The notes beneath the pieces are model-generated. The model searched no databases. It was not told the origin of the DNA and saw only the letters and a program-made list of their open reading frames with translations. A stretch of 64,000 bases of DNA from Opitutaceae bacterium (GTDB lineage: Bacteria; Verrucomicrobiota; Verrucomicrobiia; Opitutales; Opitutaceae), in assembly GCA_027482185.1 (NCBI GenBank), contig JAIXWF010000022.1, forward strand, positions 62,001 to 126,000, given 5' to 3'. Shown here in pieces: positions 41,930 through 52,303 of the stretch. Every line of letters starts with the position of its first letter. Position 1 is the stretch's first letter. Made by a program: the position numbers and the translations under genes.

Positions 41930-44767
41930 CTAGGATTTCGGAGCGTTTGAGGTCGGAGCAGCCGCCGGGCCGGAATGGCCCGGCGGAAAGTGGATGGCCG
42001 CATCCGGCGGCAGCCAGGCCGTCAGGGCCGCCGCGACCCCCGGCCAAGCAGCGGTCGTGGATTCCGGCTGGGCGGCGGCGGCGGCCAGTTCGAGCGGGTT
42101 CAAGGCCGCGGCGAGGGCCTGATCGTCGACAGCAAAGGCGCTGTTCCGGAGGTAATGGGCCAGCCGTTGGACGGCCGGCCAATTCTCTTGCGCGAGATGA
42201 CGCCGCAGGCTCTCGGCCTGGCCCGCGATTTCTTTCCTGAATTGCTCGCGGAGAGTTTGCCGCAACTGCTCCAAAGGGGACGGGGACGCAGCCGCATCCG
42301 TTGGAGCGACGGCACGGACAAGATCGCCCAGTGGTACAGGTTTGCCGAGAAAGTCGTCGAAGCCGGCGGCGATTGCTTCCTGCCGATGACCGGGTCCGGC
42401 GTGGGCACTGGCTGCGACCAGCCGCGGCCGCCGGCCGGGGCCCGCCCGTACGCGGCGCGCAAGGGCGAGACCGTCGAGCACCGGCATGGACAGATCGGCT
42501 ACGACGACATCGAATTCTTTGCGCTGCAGACATTCCCAGGCCTCTTCGCCGTCGTCGGCCCCGGTGCAATCCGCTCCGAGTTGGGACAGATGTGTGACGA
42601 AGAGCTCGCGGAGCAAAGGATTGTCGTCCGCGACGAGGATCCGGCACCCGCGCAGGTGCACCTTTTCCTGTATCGCCTCGTTCGCCCGCGGGGCCTCGGT
42701 GCTCGGTAGCCGCAGGGTCGCGCGGAACACTGTGCCGTCGGCGCTGGTATGCAGAAGCTCCACTTGGCCGCCCATGCGCTGACAAAGTCCCTGGGCGATG
42801 GCCAAGCCGAGCCCGGCGCCTTCTTTTCCGGCTCCGGCGTGCAGCCGGGAAAACGGCTGGAATAGCCGCGCGCGTTGGTCTGGAGCGATGCCTGGTCCCG
42901 AATCCCGCACGTCGAGTTGCAGAAGGACTTCGTGTTCGGCCGTGTTTTCCCAGCCGACATGGACGACGACGCGGCCCGAGTCAGTGAATTTGATGGCATT
43001 GCCAACGAGGTTCAGCGCGATCTGGCTGGCGCGCTCGGCGTCGACCAGCACCCAGACTCCGGCCGGGCCGTTGGTTTCGATCGCGAGCTCCAGTCCCTTG
43101 GCCTTGGCGCGGGCCAGCAGGCCTGAGACCGGACGGGTAAGGAATTCCGGCACCGGAGCGGCGGCCGGCCGTAGGCTCAGGCCACCCGCCTCCACCGCGC
43201 TGAGATCGATGAGGTCGTTGACGAGCCGGGTAAGCAGCCGGCCGTGTTGCAGGAGCGATTCCAGCTGGTGGATTTGGCGCGGATCGGAGGCCGTTGCGTG
43301 GGCGAGTTCGCCGAACCCGAGAATGCCCTGCAATGGAGTGCGCAGCTCGTGGCTTACCTTCGCGAGAAAGGAGACTTTCAGCCGGTCCGCCGCGGTGGCC
43401 AGGGCGGCGGCCGCCTTCGCGGCGGCGCGCTCACGTTCCCGCCAGCGCTGCACGCACCACAGGGCGAGCACACCGAGTCCGAGTCCGACGACGGCGTAGA
43501 TGGAGCCGCGCGCCTGGGTTTGGGCTGCCATCCACGCCGAGGTCCCCAGGTCCATCACCAGCCAGCCGAGCATTTCGCCTTGCGGCGAGAGCAGGGGCCA
43601 ACGGGCCTGTGCGACCTCGTCGTAGCTGGTGTAGACCATGCCGCGGAAATCGCCGACGCGATCCCGCCAGTCTGCCCGGTCGGCGTCAGAGATGGCGTGT
43701 TCGAGCGTCAACAGCCACTCCTGCCGGGCGCCCGGTCCGAGCAGCACGTAGCCGTCCCGAAAGGTCCGGATGCGGAGATTTCGTGCGTCCGGGTTGGCGG
43801 CCCGAAGCTCGCGCAACTTGCGCCGCACTGGCTCGGCCTCGGGGCCGGCTTGAAACTGCGAGACGCCGAACACGGTCCGCCGGCCGCTCGGCTGGCGGCG
43901 TTCGATCGTGCTTTCGATCCGCAATTCCGGGCCGAGACATCGCTCGAGTTCGTGGCGTTCGAAGGCAAGCGACATCGCATGCAATCGGGTGAGAGCGCTG
44001 CGTTCGAAGGTCCGCTGGGCGGAGTTGCCGGCCAGCGCGGACAGGAGGAAGCCGGCGAGCAACCAGCCTGCACCGCGCCGACCCAGGGCCCGGATATCGG
44101 CTTGGCGTTCAAGGCGCACCTCGGCCGGCCACCGCGCGATCATGGCGCGCGCCAGGCCGACGGCTGCCGCCAGACCGGCGGTTCCGAGGGCGATGGCGGC
44201 AAACAGACCCGCGTGGCTGATCTCCATCCAGCGGCGCCGCTGCTCGAGGGCGTCCGCGAGCGGGCCGCAGGATGCGAGGCAGGCGGCCAGCCAGGCGGCG
44301 GCAAGCGCGACGCGGGTTTCGCGGTCCGCTTCCCGGAGCCGGCGGCTCCACGCCAAGGCCGCGGCGGAGACCAGCAGTGCCAGCGCCAGATTGGCCTCGT
44401 CCGCGAGCGAGTAGCGGGCTGTGGCCAAGCCTGCCGCGAAAACCCAGAATCCGGCGGAGGCGGCGCGGGAGCCGGCGACAGTTTGCCACCAACCCGCGGC
44501 TTGCACCGCAAGGCAAACGCCCAGCCAAAGGTCGCCCGCCAGATGGGGTGCGGCTTGCGGTCCTCCCGCGACCGGTATTGCCAGCATGGCAAGTTCTCCC
44601 GCGCAGGTTCCGATGCCGGCTACGGCGCTGAACCCGAGCCAGCGCCAGTGGCGATCGTCCCGGGCCCATCGCCACCACAGGACGCCGGCGACGAGCCAGA
44701 CGAGCAACGCCACGAACCAAAAGTAGTCTTGGCGCGCGGCGAGAAAGTTGAGTGCTTCGTGCCTCAA
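41930..44767 (-). CDS. Hybrid sensor histidine kinase with receiver and HPt domains
   Basis: The 945-residue protein has about seven N-terminal transmembrane segments, an extracytoplasmic sensor region (~260-420) and a further membrane helix. Then come HisKA (VSHELRTPLQG, phospho-His), HATPase (NLVGNAIKFTDSG; GAGLGLAIAQ), a receiver (LVADDNPLLRE, phospho-Asp in VVVADLSMPVLDG) and an HPt-like helix bundle (LAHYLRNSAFAV). It can run a complete phosphorelay to an unlinked regulator. The start is TTG 44767, overlapping the peroxidase stop as TTGA; no ATG fits before the first membrane segment. Confidence 0.88.
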   Translation of the reverse strand: MRHEALNFLAARQDYFWFVALLVWLVAGVLWWRWARDDRHWRWLGFSAVAGIGTCAGELAMLAIPVAGGPQAAPHLAGDLWLGVCLAVQAAGWWQTVAGSRAASAGFWVFAAGLATARYSLADEANLALALLVSAAALAWSRRLREADRETRVALAAAWLAACLASCGPLADALEQRRRWMEISHAGLFAAIALGTAGLAAAVGLARAMIARWPAEVRLERQADIRALGRRGAGWLLAGFLLSALAGNSAQRTFERSALTRLHAMSLAFERHELERCLGPELRIESTIERRQPSGRRTVFGVSQFQAGPEAEPVRRKLRELRAANPDARNLRIRTFRDGYVLLGPGARQEWLLTLEHAISDADRADWRDRVGDFRGMVYTSYDEVAQARWPLLSPQGEMLGWLVMDLGTSAWMAAQTQARGSIYAVVGLGLGVLALWCVQRWRERERAAAKAAAALATAADRLKVSFLAKVSHELRTPLQGILGFGELAHATASDPRQIHQLESLLQHGRLLTRLVNDLIDLSAVEAGGLSLRPAAAPVPEFLTRPVSGLLARAKAKGLELAIETNGPAGVWVLVDAERASQIALNLVGNAIKFTDSGRVVVHVGWENTAEHEVLLQLDVRDSGPGIAPDQRARLFQPFSRLHAGAGKEGAGLGLAIAQGLCQRMGGQVELLHTSADGTVFRATLRLPSTEAPRANEAIQEKVHLRGCRILVADDNPLLRELFVTHLSQLGADCTGADDGEEAWECLQRKEFDVVVADLSMPVLDGLALARRVRAGPGRRPRLVAASAHAGPGHRQEAIAAGFDDFLGKPVPLGDLVRAVAPTDAAASPSPLEQLRQTLREQFRKEIAGQAESLRRHLAQENWPAVQRLAHYLRNSAFAVDDQALAAALNPLELAAAAAQPESTTAAWPGVAAALTAWLPPDAAIHFPPGHSGPAAAPTSNAPKS

Positions 44768-45975
44768 GCGGTTCCCGCTTGTGCGGAGAGTTTTCCCAGC
44801 CAAGGCCGCGAAGGCACAATGAAGTAAGCGCCTCCTTTGGGCACAATCCAGGGTACGTGCGGGATACCCTGCGGGACCGCCGTTTCCGGCGGTCCAAACA
44901 TCAGCATGTCCTTCTTTTCGGTCTGTTGCGACTCGGGCACCGGGAAGTCTCGGCTGGCCATCCACGTCCCTTGGATTTCCTTGAAACCGGCAAGATCGCC
45001 GGAGTACGCGAGAAAGAGCAATCCGACCCCGGCGGCGGCGCCGCCCTCACGGGCAAGATCGCTCTTTGTGCCGTACACCACGCCGCGGCGGACAAGGTGG
45101 TGGCGGCGGCTGAAGTCGGCACTTTGCACCATGGCCCGGGGATTGGTGCGGCGAATGTGGGCATGGAACGGGCACGCTTTGCCCGCCGGATCCGTAGAGA
45201 AATCGAAACCGTTGAGCGTCGGCTTCTGGCCGGACGGTGTGCCCAGCAGATGTCGGCCGTCCCGCCGGCGTCCCACCAGGGCGGCCGCGGCGCCCTCCGG
45301 CTGCGACCGTTCCCAAGCGCGGAACGCGGCGACATTTTGCTCCAACTTCCGGAAAACCATGAACGAGCACCATTCGTCCGCGTGCCGAAAAAAAACTTCG
45401 TCGAGCGAAGTCGGCAAGGCCTCGGGGTCGCGGCGGAAGAATTTCTGCATCGAGATGCCGTCGCGGAATCCGAAAGGCTCACGGCCGTCGGCGGGAACGC
45501 GCCCCCTTTCGACCTTCACCGGGAACGCTCCGTTGTCCAGGCACCATTGCCGGCGGAGCGAGATTTCGCGCGCGAGTTTCGCTGCACGGTCGTGGCCGAG
45601 CAGCCAGACGCCGTCAATCCGGTCCCGGTAGGCTCGCTGCCAGGTCTCGGGTTTGCCATTCTGCGCGAGCTTGTCCCCGAGCAGCAGGCATTCACCGGGC
45701 TCGCTCATCCGGGGCAGATTCGGCTGGACCGAATCGGGATCGATCCCGATCGCGGCCAAGCCGTCTCGTGTGAGCATAAGGCTGCGCAAGGCGTCCGCCC
45801 GGCCTCGGCCGACCCGGCGGTACTGTTGCAAGGCGGTGGTGACCGACCCCGCGGCCGCGGCGAGCGCGGCGCGATGGGCCGTCACTTTCGCCGGTTCGGC
45901 GAAGCGGAAGAATACTAGGCCGACATACCGGCCGCGGCCCCGGCCCGCCAAAATGCCGCCTTGGATCTCGGCCAT
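44764..45975 (-). CDS. DyP-type haem peroxidase
   Basis: The 403-residue dye-decolourising peroxidase has the catalytic G-x-x-D-G motif (FGFRDGIS), the proximal haem His in CPFHAHIRRTNPR, and MVQSADFSRR. It oxidises phenolics or dyes with H2O2 and acts on lignin-like substrates in some bacteria. No signal peptide is visible. ATG 45975 gives MAEIQGGIL, the usual beginning of the fold; TTG 46050 would add 25 residues. Its stop is coupled to the histidine kinase start. Confidence 0.88.
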   Translation of the reverse strand: MAEIQGGILAGRGRGRYVGLVFFRFAEPAKVTAHRAALAAAAGSVTTALQQYRRVGRGRADALRSLMLTRDGLAAIGIDPDSVQPNLPRMSEPGECLLLGDKLAQNGKPETWQRAYRDRIDGVWLLGHDRAAKLAREISLRRQWCLDNGAFPVKVERGRVPADGREPFGFRDGISMQKFFRRDPEALPTSLDEVFFRHADEWCSFMVFRKLEQNVAAFRAWERSQPEGAAAALVGRRRDGRHLLGTPSGQKPTLNGFDFSTDPAGKACPFHAHIRRTNPRAMVQSADFSRRHHLVRRGVVYGTKSDLAREGGAAAGVGLLFLAYSGDLAGFKEIQGTWMASRDFPVPESQQTEKKDMLMFGPPETAVPQGIPHVPWIVPKGGAYFIVPSRPWLGKLSAQAGTA

Positions 45976-46221
45976 GAAGTTTGCGGCGTCGTTGGCGGGA
46001 AAGTGCCCGGCCCTTGACGGTTCAAGCGGTGTTGGGGGAAGTGGGCTCAAGAAAATCCGGAACGCCGGGCGAAGATCCGGCGGAGGTAGTTATAGCATGA
46101 GAAGGCGGAGACAATCCCGGGATCGATGGCCGAGCAGGCGGGAAATCCTCCCGGCCGGGGGCAGTCCGGCCGCGAAGCAAATCGGATTCGCCACCGCGGT
46201 CCCGGCGGTTTTCCCTCGCGC

Positions 46222-47619
46222 ATGGGATTTTTCGACCGCTTCTCCGGCAAGAAAACGAACTCCGCGCCCGTCCCGGCGACTCCGGCTCCGGTGCCGGCCG
46301 TCACGCCCGCGTCCGCTCCGGTAGATCCGGCCGCCGCTGCGCCGGCCGGCTCCGCCGTCGGCAGCAAGGCCCGTATCGCCGCCGCGCGCGAGAAGCTCGA
46401 AATGAAGGACCTCGCCGGCGCCCTCGCGATTTACGAGGAGGTGCTCGCCGCGGCCGGGGACCGTGCCGACGTCCTTGTCGCCATTTCCGGCGACCTCGGT
46501 TCCCACGGCCACGTCGCCCAGATCATCGAACTGATCGCGCCCCGCTACGACGCCGACCGCCACGGCCCCGCCACCGGCCTCAATCTGCTCCAGGCCTACC
46601 TCGCGGTCCGCAATCCCGACGCCGCCCAGCACGTGCTCGATATCCTGTTCGCGCTCGGGCGGCCTGAACTCGAGGACCGCCTGCACGGTTTTTCCAACGC
46701 CATCGCCGAGATGCTCGCCTCGCCCGACCAGGTCGCCGGCATGCCCGGCGGCGGCGCGCCGGGCGACGCCCCCAAAATCGGTCTCATCACGCTCAGCAAG
46801 CCGGTCTGGTTCTACGGCCTCGATCCGCTCGCGGCCCAGATTCTCCCGCCGAAGGAAGGCCGGTTGCGGCGCCTCGCGTTCGCGCAACTCGCGCTGCCCG
46901 GCTACGGCGACAAAGCCGCCGAACGCGCCAAGCAACCCGAGGACGAATTGGCCCGCCTCTCTCGCGCGCTGCCGCTGTGGTTCGCCGAGACGTTCTACTT
47001 TTCCGCGGCCTACGCCGCGGTCGCCGCCGTCGGCCTCGTCACGCCGCCCGAAGACCCGGCGGCCAACCACCCGGTGATCTTCGGGGCCGAATGGACCACG
47101 GAAAATCTGCGCCAGCTCGTTGAGTCGAGCAGCGAGGGCCTCGACTACATCGTGACCGGCGCGCTGCGCGGCACGGCCGGCGATTACGAGGTTACCCTGC
47201 GCGTCTGGGAAGTGAAGTCGTTCCGCGAGCGCAAGGCGTTCACGATTCGCTGGACGCCGTCGACCGCCGACGCGGCGTTGACGCAACTGCACACGCAGCT
47301 TCGCACCTACATGGAGTGGTCGCCCAACAGCGCCGCCTTCGCCTACATCGTGCCGCCGCAGCCGCGGGCCTGGCTCGAGACGCTCGGCGCTTCGCTCGGG
47401 CTTTTTCTGGTCGAGAAAACGCTGCTGCCGCGGGAAATCCTGCCGCCGGTCGAGGCCGATCTGCAGGCCGCCGGGGCCCGGGCCGCGGCGGGCGAGGGCG
47501 CGTCGCTCGCTTACCTCACGCTCCGCGCGCGCGCCGCGAAGCTCGGCGTGGCAGCCCCCGCGGGCATCGCCCTCGCGCGTTCGCCGCTCGTGATGCAGGC
47601 GGAGAAACTCACGGCCTGA
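46222..47619 (+). CDS. TPR-like protein of unknown function
   Basis: The 465-residue cytoplasmic protein has a basic start (MGFFDRFSGKK) and a Pro/Ala linker. A TPR-like pair follows (REKLEMKDLAGALAIYEEVLAAAGD), then a mixed domain with EGLDYIVTGALRG and VTLRVWEVKSF, resembling the 'predicted integral' sensor-like domains of unknown proteins. No catalytic motif seen. It ends 5 bp before DAHP synthase, so the two are probably one transcript. Confidence 0.65.
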   Translation: MGFFDRFSGKKTNSAPVPATPAPVPAVTPASAPVDPAAAAPAGSAVGSKARIAAAREKLEMKDLAGALAIYEEVLAAAGDRADVLVAISGDLGSHGHVAQIIELIAPRYDADRHGPATGLNLLQAYLAVRNPDAAQHVLDILFALGRPELEDRLHGFSNAIAEMLASPDQVAGMPGGGAPGDAPKIGLITLSKPVWFYGLDPLAAQILPPKEGRLRRLAFAQLALPGYGDKAAERAKQPEDELARLSRALPLWFAETFYFSAAYAAVAAVGLVTPPEDPAANHPVIFGAEWTTENLRQLVESSSEGLDYIVTGALRGTAGDYEVTLRVWEVKSFRERKAFTIRWTPSTADAALTQLHTQLRTYMEWSPNSAAFAYIVPPQPRAWLETLGASLGLFLVEKTLLPREILPPVEADLQAAGARAAAGEGASLAYLTLRARAAKLGVAAPAGIALARSPLVMQAEKLTA

Positions 47620-47624
47620 CCCTC

Positions 47625-48701
47625 ATGTCCGCCCGCACCTTCGATCTCCGGATCGTCGCCCAGAAACCGCTGATCGCCCCCGCTGTCCTCGAGGACGAAT
47701 TGCCGTTGCCGGAGGCAGGCGCCGCGCTGGTCGCGCGGTCGAGGCAGGAAATCGCCGCGGTCATGTCCGGCGCGGACGACCGTCTGCTGGTCGTTGTCGG
47801 GCCGTGCTCCATCCACGATCCCGCGGCGGCGCTCGACTACGCCGACCGGCTGCGCGCCGCGTTGCCGGTTTACGAACGCGAGCTCCTGCTCGTGATGCGC
47901 GTGTACTTTGAGAAGCCGCGGACCGTCGTCGGCTGGAAGGGCCTGATCAACGATCCGTTCCTCGACGGCAGCTTCCGGATCAACTCCGGCCTGCGCCTCG
48001 CCCGCGAACTCATGCTCGGCGTCGTCGCCCGCGGCCTGCCGGTCGGCACCGAGTTTCTGGATACGACGCTCGGCCAATACTACGCCGACCTCGTGTCCTG
48101 GGGTGCGATCGGCGCCCGCACCGTCGAGAGCCAGATCCACCGCGAGCTCGCGTCGGGTCTCTCGATGCCCGTCGGCTTCAAGAACCGCACCGACGGCGAC
48201 GTGCAGGTCGCGATCGACGCCATCCGCGCCGCGCGCCACCCGCATTGGTTTCCCTCGCTCACGCGCGAGGGCGCGCCGGCGGTCATGGGCACGGCGGGCA
48301 ACGACCACGCGCACCTCGTGCTGCGCGGCGGCTCGGCCGGACCGAATTTCTCCGCCGCTGCCGTGCAGGCCGCCGCCGAGTTGCTGGCGAAAAACAATCT
48401 GCCGCCGCGGCTGATGGTCGATTGCTCCCACGCCAACAGCGGCAAGGACGCCGCCCGCCAGCCGGCCGTGGCCGCCGACCTCGCGGCCCGCATCGCGGCG
48501 GGCGACCGGACCGTCGCCGCGGTGATGCTCGAGAGCAATTTGCTCGCCGGCACCCAGCCCCAGGACGCGAAACCCCTGGTCTACGGCCGCAGCATCACCG
48601 ACGCGTGCCTGTCCTGGGAGCAGACGCTCCCGGTGCTCGGGCAATTGGCCGAAGCCGTGGGGCGGCGCCGCAGAGCGGCGCAGGTCAAAGTCGAAAGCTG
48701 A
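47625..48701 (+). CDS. 3-deoxy-7-phosphoheptulonate (DAHP) synthase, type I (AroG-like)
   Basis: The 358-residue enzyme makes DAHP from phosphoenolpyruvate and erythrose 4-phosphate, the first step of aromatic amino acid synthesis. Hallmarks are VVVGPCSIHDP, EFLDTTLGQYYADLVSWGAIGARTVESQ, VGFKNRTDGD and MVDCSHANSGKD (metal ligands). The last codons run into the downstream element: a 7-bp hairpin at 48665-48681 lies within the coding end and the stop TGA belongs to a GCTGAAA heptad, so the C-terminal tail QVKVES is repeat-derived. Confidence 0.93.
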   Translation: MSARTFDLRIVAQKPLIAPAVLEDELPLPEAGAALVARSRQEIAAVMSGADDRLLVVVGPCSIHDPAAALDYADRLRAALPVYERELLLVMRVYFEKPRTVVGWKGLINDPFLDGSFRINSGLRLARELMLGVVARGLPVGTEFLDTTLGQYYADLVSWGAIGARTVESQIHRELASGLSMPVGFKNRTDGDVQVAIDAIRAARHPHWFPSLTREGAPAVMGTAGNDHAHLVLRGGSAGPNFSAAAVQAAAELLAKNNLPPRLMVDCSHANSGKDAARQPAVAADLAARIAAGDRTVAAVMLESNLLAGTQPQDAKPLVYGRSITDACLSWEQTLPVLGQLAEAVGRRRRAAQVKVES

Positions 48702-48801
48702 AAGTTGAAAGATCGGAAGTCGGGTACCGGGCCCGGCGCCGTGGTCGGGCGGCTGATCGATCTTTCAACCTTCACCTTTCAACTTTCAACCTGGGCCTGC
48801 T

Positions 48802-48809
<8 letters not shown>
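48665..48809. repeat. Hairpins plus paired inverted GTTGAAA arrays between convergent genes (best example)
   Basis: Plus side: hairpin GCGCCGC-AGA-GCGGCGC (48665-48681), then heptads GTCAAAG, TCGAAAG, CTGAAAG, TTGAAAG to ~48712. Minus side: hairpin GGGCCTG-AAG-CAGGCCC (48793-48809, containing the rlmN stop), then GTTGAAA units (48764-48792). The two arrays are mutually complementary over ~30 bp, both ending in GATCG. Confidence 0.92.
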
Positions 48810-49881
<1,072 letters not shown>

Positions 49882-49957
49882 GGCGGGAAAACGCGGAAAA
49901 CAAAACGCCGCCGGCCCGGCAAAGCGAGCGGCGGCGCGGGGAAATTCCGGCAGGAAA

Positions 49958-51370
49958 TCAGAAGAACGTGTAGTACTTCCCGTCGGCGAGGCGGCGGATC
50001 AGGAGCGCGAGCTCCATCGCGTGGTAGTCGCCCCACATGCAGGCTTCGCCGCACGGAACTTTGCGGCCGGCGGGGACGTAGTCCCAGCCGTTGGGACGGT
50101 GGTAGACGCTGTGGAGGAGCAGCCCCTGGTGTTTCTTGTCGGCCGACAGGTACGGCTCGGCGAAGAGCGTATCCGCGATCGTGAGACCGGCCTGGAAGTA
50201 CTTTTTGCCCGCGGCCTTCTCGCCCTTGGCGGCGAGGTAGGTGCCGAGGCGGAGGAAACCCTGCGCGGCGATGGCGGCGGCGGAGCTGTCGACGGGCTCG
50301 TGGGCGTTGTAGGGATCGGCGTCCTTCTTCGTGTAGTCGCCGAGCTTGTGGCTGTTGAGCGCCATCGAATCCCAGTAGGGCACGCCGTCCTTCGCGGAAT
50401 AGCCGTCGATGTAGTAGTCGCTGGTGGCGCGGGCGGTCTCGAGGAAGAGATCGGTGACGGCGCGGCGGCCGCCGACGGCGTCGAGGTCCGAGCCCTTCAC
50501 CGTTTCGAGAAACTCGAGCTGTTCGGCGTAGCCGGCGATGATCCAGGCGGCGCCGCGGGTCCACGTCGTGAACGGCGAGTAGCCCTGTTGCGAGCTGGGG
50601 CAGCGGAACTGGCCGTCGTTGCGGTTGAAAACGGATTCGTGGGCGACGCGGCCGCGGACGTCGTAGCTGTCGCGGCCCTGGTCGAAGAAGACGTTGAATC
50701 GGGCCGTGGTGGCGGCGTGCTCGACGGCGCGGTGGAGCAGATTGATGGGCTTGTCGCCCTCGCCCATGAGCACGTGGCCGAGCTGGTGGGCGACGACGAG
50801 CGAGCGCATGGAGCGGATCGTGTCGGCGAAGAGCGATTGCGGGCCGTTGAAAGAATAGACGTAGCCGCTGGGGGCGACGCCGGCGGCTCCGGGAATCGGC
50901 GACCACGCCTGCTTGTAGGCGGTGGGGACGTGGCGGGCGGCCTGGACGGCGCCGGAGGCCTTGAGCGCGACCTCGGTGTAATCGAGCTCGCCTTGGTCCT
51001 TGGCGATGCGGCCCTCGAGGATGAGGCGGCGGAGGTTGCCGTAGGTGGAGACGTTGTTGAAGCCGTGGTCGTGGACGCCGACGTGCGAGACGTGCGAGGC
51101 CATGTACTTCACCGTCTTCTCGCGGCCGAGCTTGAGCATGGCCTCGTCGCCGGTGGCGTCGTAGTGCAGGAACGCCATGCCGAATTGGAAACCCTGGGTC
51201 CATTCGGTCCAGCCGCGCGACGTGTACTTGCCCTTCCACGTGAACACGGGCGTGCCCTTGGTGGGATCCCAGGCGGCGTCGAGCGCGCGGATTTTCTGCC
51301 CGGCGAGTTCGAACACGCGGGCGGTTTTCTTCTGCAGCTTCTGCGGGGTCAGGGTGGCGTTGATCTTCAT
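49958..51370 (-). CDS. Glycoside hydrolase family 88 (unsaturated glucuronyl hydrolase-like)
   Basis: The 470-residue alpha6/alpha6-barrel protein has motifs TEWTQGFQFGMAFLHYDATGD, the Asp/His-containing VHDHGFNNVSTYGNL, and YSPFTTWTRGAAWIIAGYAEQLE. GH88 enzymes hydrate 4,5-unsaturated uronic acid at the end of lyase-generated oligosaccharides (e.g. chondroitin or hyaluronan disaccharides). No signal peptide, so it acts in the cytoplasm on imported products. ATG 51370 fits the fold start. Confidence 0.9.
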   Translation of the reverse strand: MKINATLTPQKLQKKTARVFELAGQKIRALDAAWDPTKGTPVFTWKGKYTSRGWTEWTQGFQFGMAFLHYDATGDEAMLKLGREKTVKYMASHVSHVGVHDHGFNNVSTYGNLRRLILEGRIAKDQGELDYTEVALKASGAVQAARHVPTAYKQAWSPIPGAAGVAPSGYVYSFNGPQSLFADTIRSMRSLVVAHQLGHVLMGEGDKPINLLHRAVEHAATTARFNVFFDQGRDSYDVRGRVAHESVFNRNDGQFRCPSSQQGYSPFTTWTRGAAWIIAGYAEQLEFLETVKGSDLDAVGGRRAVTDLFLETARATSDYYIDGYSAKDGVPYWDSMALNSHKLGDYTKKDADPYNAHEPVDSSAAAIAAQGFLRLGTYLAAKGEKAAGKKYFQAGLTIADTLFAEPYLSADKKHQGLLLHSVYHRPNGWDYVPAGRKVPCGEACMWGDYHAMELALLIRRLADGKYYTFF

Positions 51371-51387
51371 GCGGCGAGGGAAGAAAG

Positions 51388-51680
51388 AGACCAAAGACCA
51401 AAAGACCAAGGGACCAAAAGACTAAACTGTGTCGCCGACTCAGGACGGTCCGAGGCGGATGCGAAAAGACCGGAATGCGGAAACCGGAAGCCGGAGAGAT
51501 CGCAAAAGAAGAAACCGCGGGAAAGGGGCAGGAAGAAAGCCGGGGACAGGATCGACCGGACGGATGGGGGTAAGGACGAACGGGACGGTGAAGCAAGAAC
51601 CGCGGACCGAGAGCCGAAGGCTGAACGCTGACTGCTGAAAGCTGCCAGGTCGTTTTGTCCCTTGGTCTTTTGGTCCTTCC
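51388..51680. repeat. Inverted GACCAAA arrays in a divergent gap
   Basis: This 327-bp gap (51371-51697) holds GACCAAA-type units at 51388-51426, their inverted counterpart TTTTGGTC-type units at 51647-51680, and a GCTGAAN block at 51611-51646. The heptad sequence differs from GTTGAAA, and the gap is divergent, unlike the other paired arrays. I see no gene in it. Confidence 0.85.
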
Positions 51681-51697
51681 TGCCCAATTTCTGCGCC

Positions 51698-52276
51698 ATG
51701 CCCAGTTGGCTCAGCGCATTCATCCAGGCTTTCATCCCGATGTTCGTGGCGATCGATCCCATCGGATTGGCGGCGATTTTTCTCGGGCTGGGGCAGGGCC
51801 TGCCGGCGGCGGAGCGGCAACGGATCGCGCGCCAGGCCACGGCGACGGGCGGCGGGGTGGCGCTGCTGTTTCTTTTTCTCGGCGCGAGCATCTTCACGGC
51901 GCTCGGGATTTCCGTGAGCGACTTCCAGATCGCGGGCGGGTTGATCCTCTTCATTCTCGCGGCGAAGGATCTCGTCCATTCCGTTGCCGAGCCGGAGAAA
52001 CTGCCGGCGGATTTCGGCGTGGTGCCGCTCGGCATGCCGTTGATCGCGGGCCCGGCCCTGATCGCGACGCTGCTGCTCGTTTCCCAGACGCACGGGTGGT
52101 TGATCGCGTTTGCCGCGCTGGTGGCGAACCTTGTGATCGTCGTCTTCGCCCTGGCTTACAGCGATCCGCTCGGCCGCCTCATCGGCGAAACGGGCATGCG
52201 CGCGATTTCCAAGATCGTCTCCATGCTGCTGGCGGCGATCGCGGTGGCGATGATCCGGCAGGGCTTGAAGAGCTGA
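51698..52276 (+). CDS. MarC-family integral membrane protein
   Basis: The 192-residue protein has six transmembrane helices, opening with FIQAFIPMFVAIDPIGLAAIF and carrying the family signature PLGMPLIAGPALIATLLL. MarC proteins are widespread permease-like proteins of unclear substrate. ATG 51698 starts the conserved region. Confidence 0.88.
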   Translation: MPSWLSAFIQAFIPMFVAIDPIGLAAIFLGLGQGLPAAERQRIARQATATGGGVALLFLFLGASIFTALGISVSDFQIAGGLILFILAAKDLVHSVAEPEKLPADFGVVPLGMPLIAGPALIATLLLVSQTHGWLIAFAALVANLVIVVFALAYSDPLGRLIGETGMRAISKIVSMLLAAIAVAMIRQGLKS

Positions 52277-52303
52277 GCGGGGCGGGTCTGATTTGCCGGC
52301 CCC

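Noticed and set aside
48682-48792. Heptad arrays as CRISPR
   Set aside because: Units are 7 bp without spacers, and there are no cas genes; they are tandem micro-repeats.
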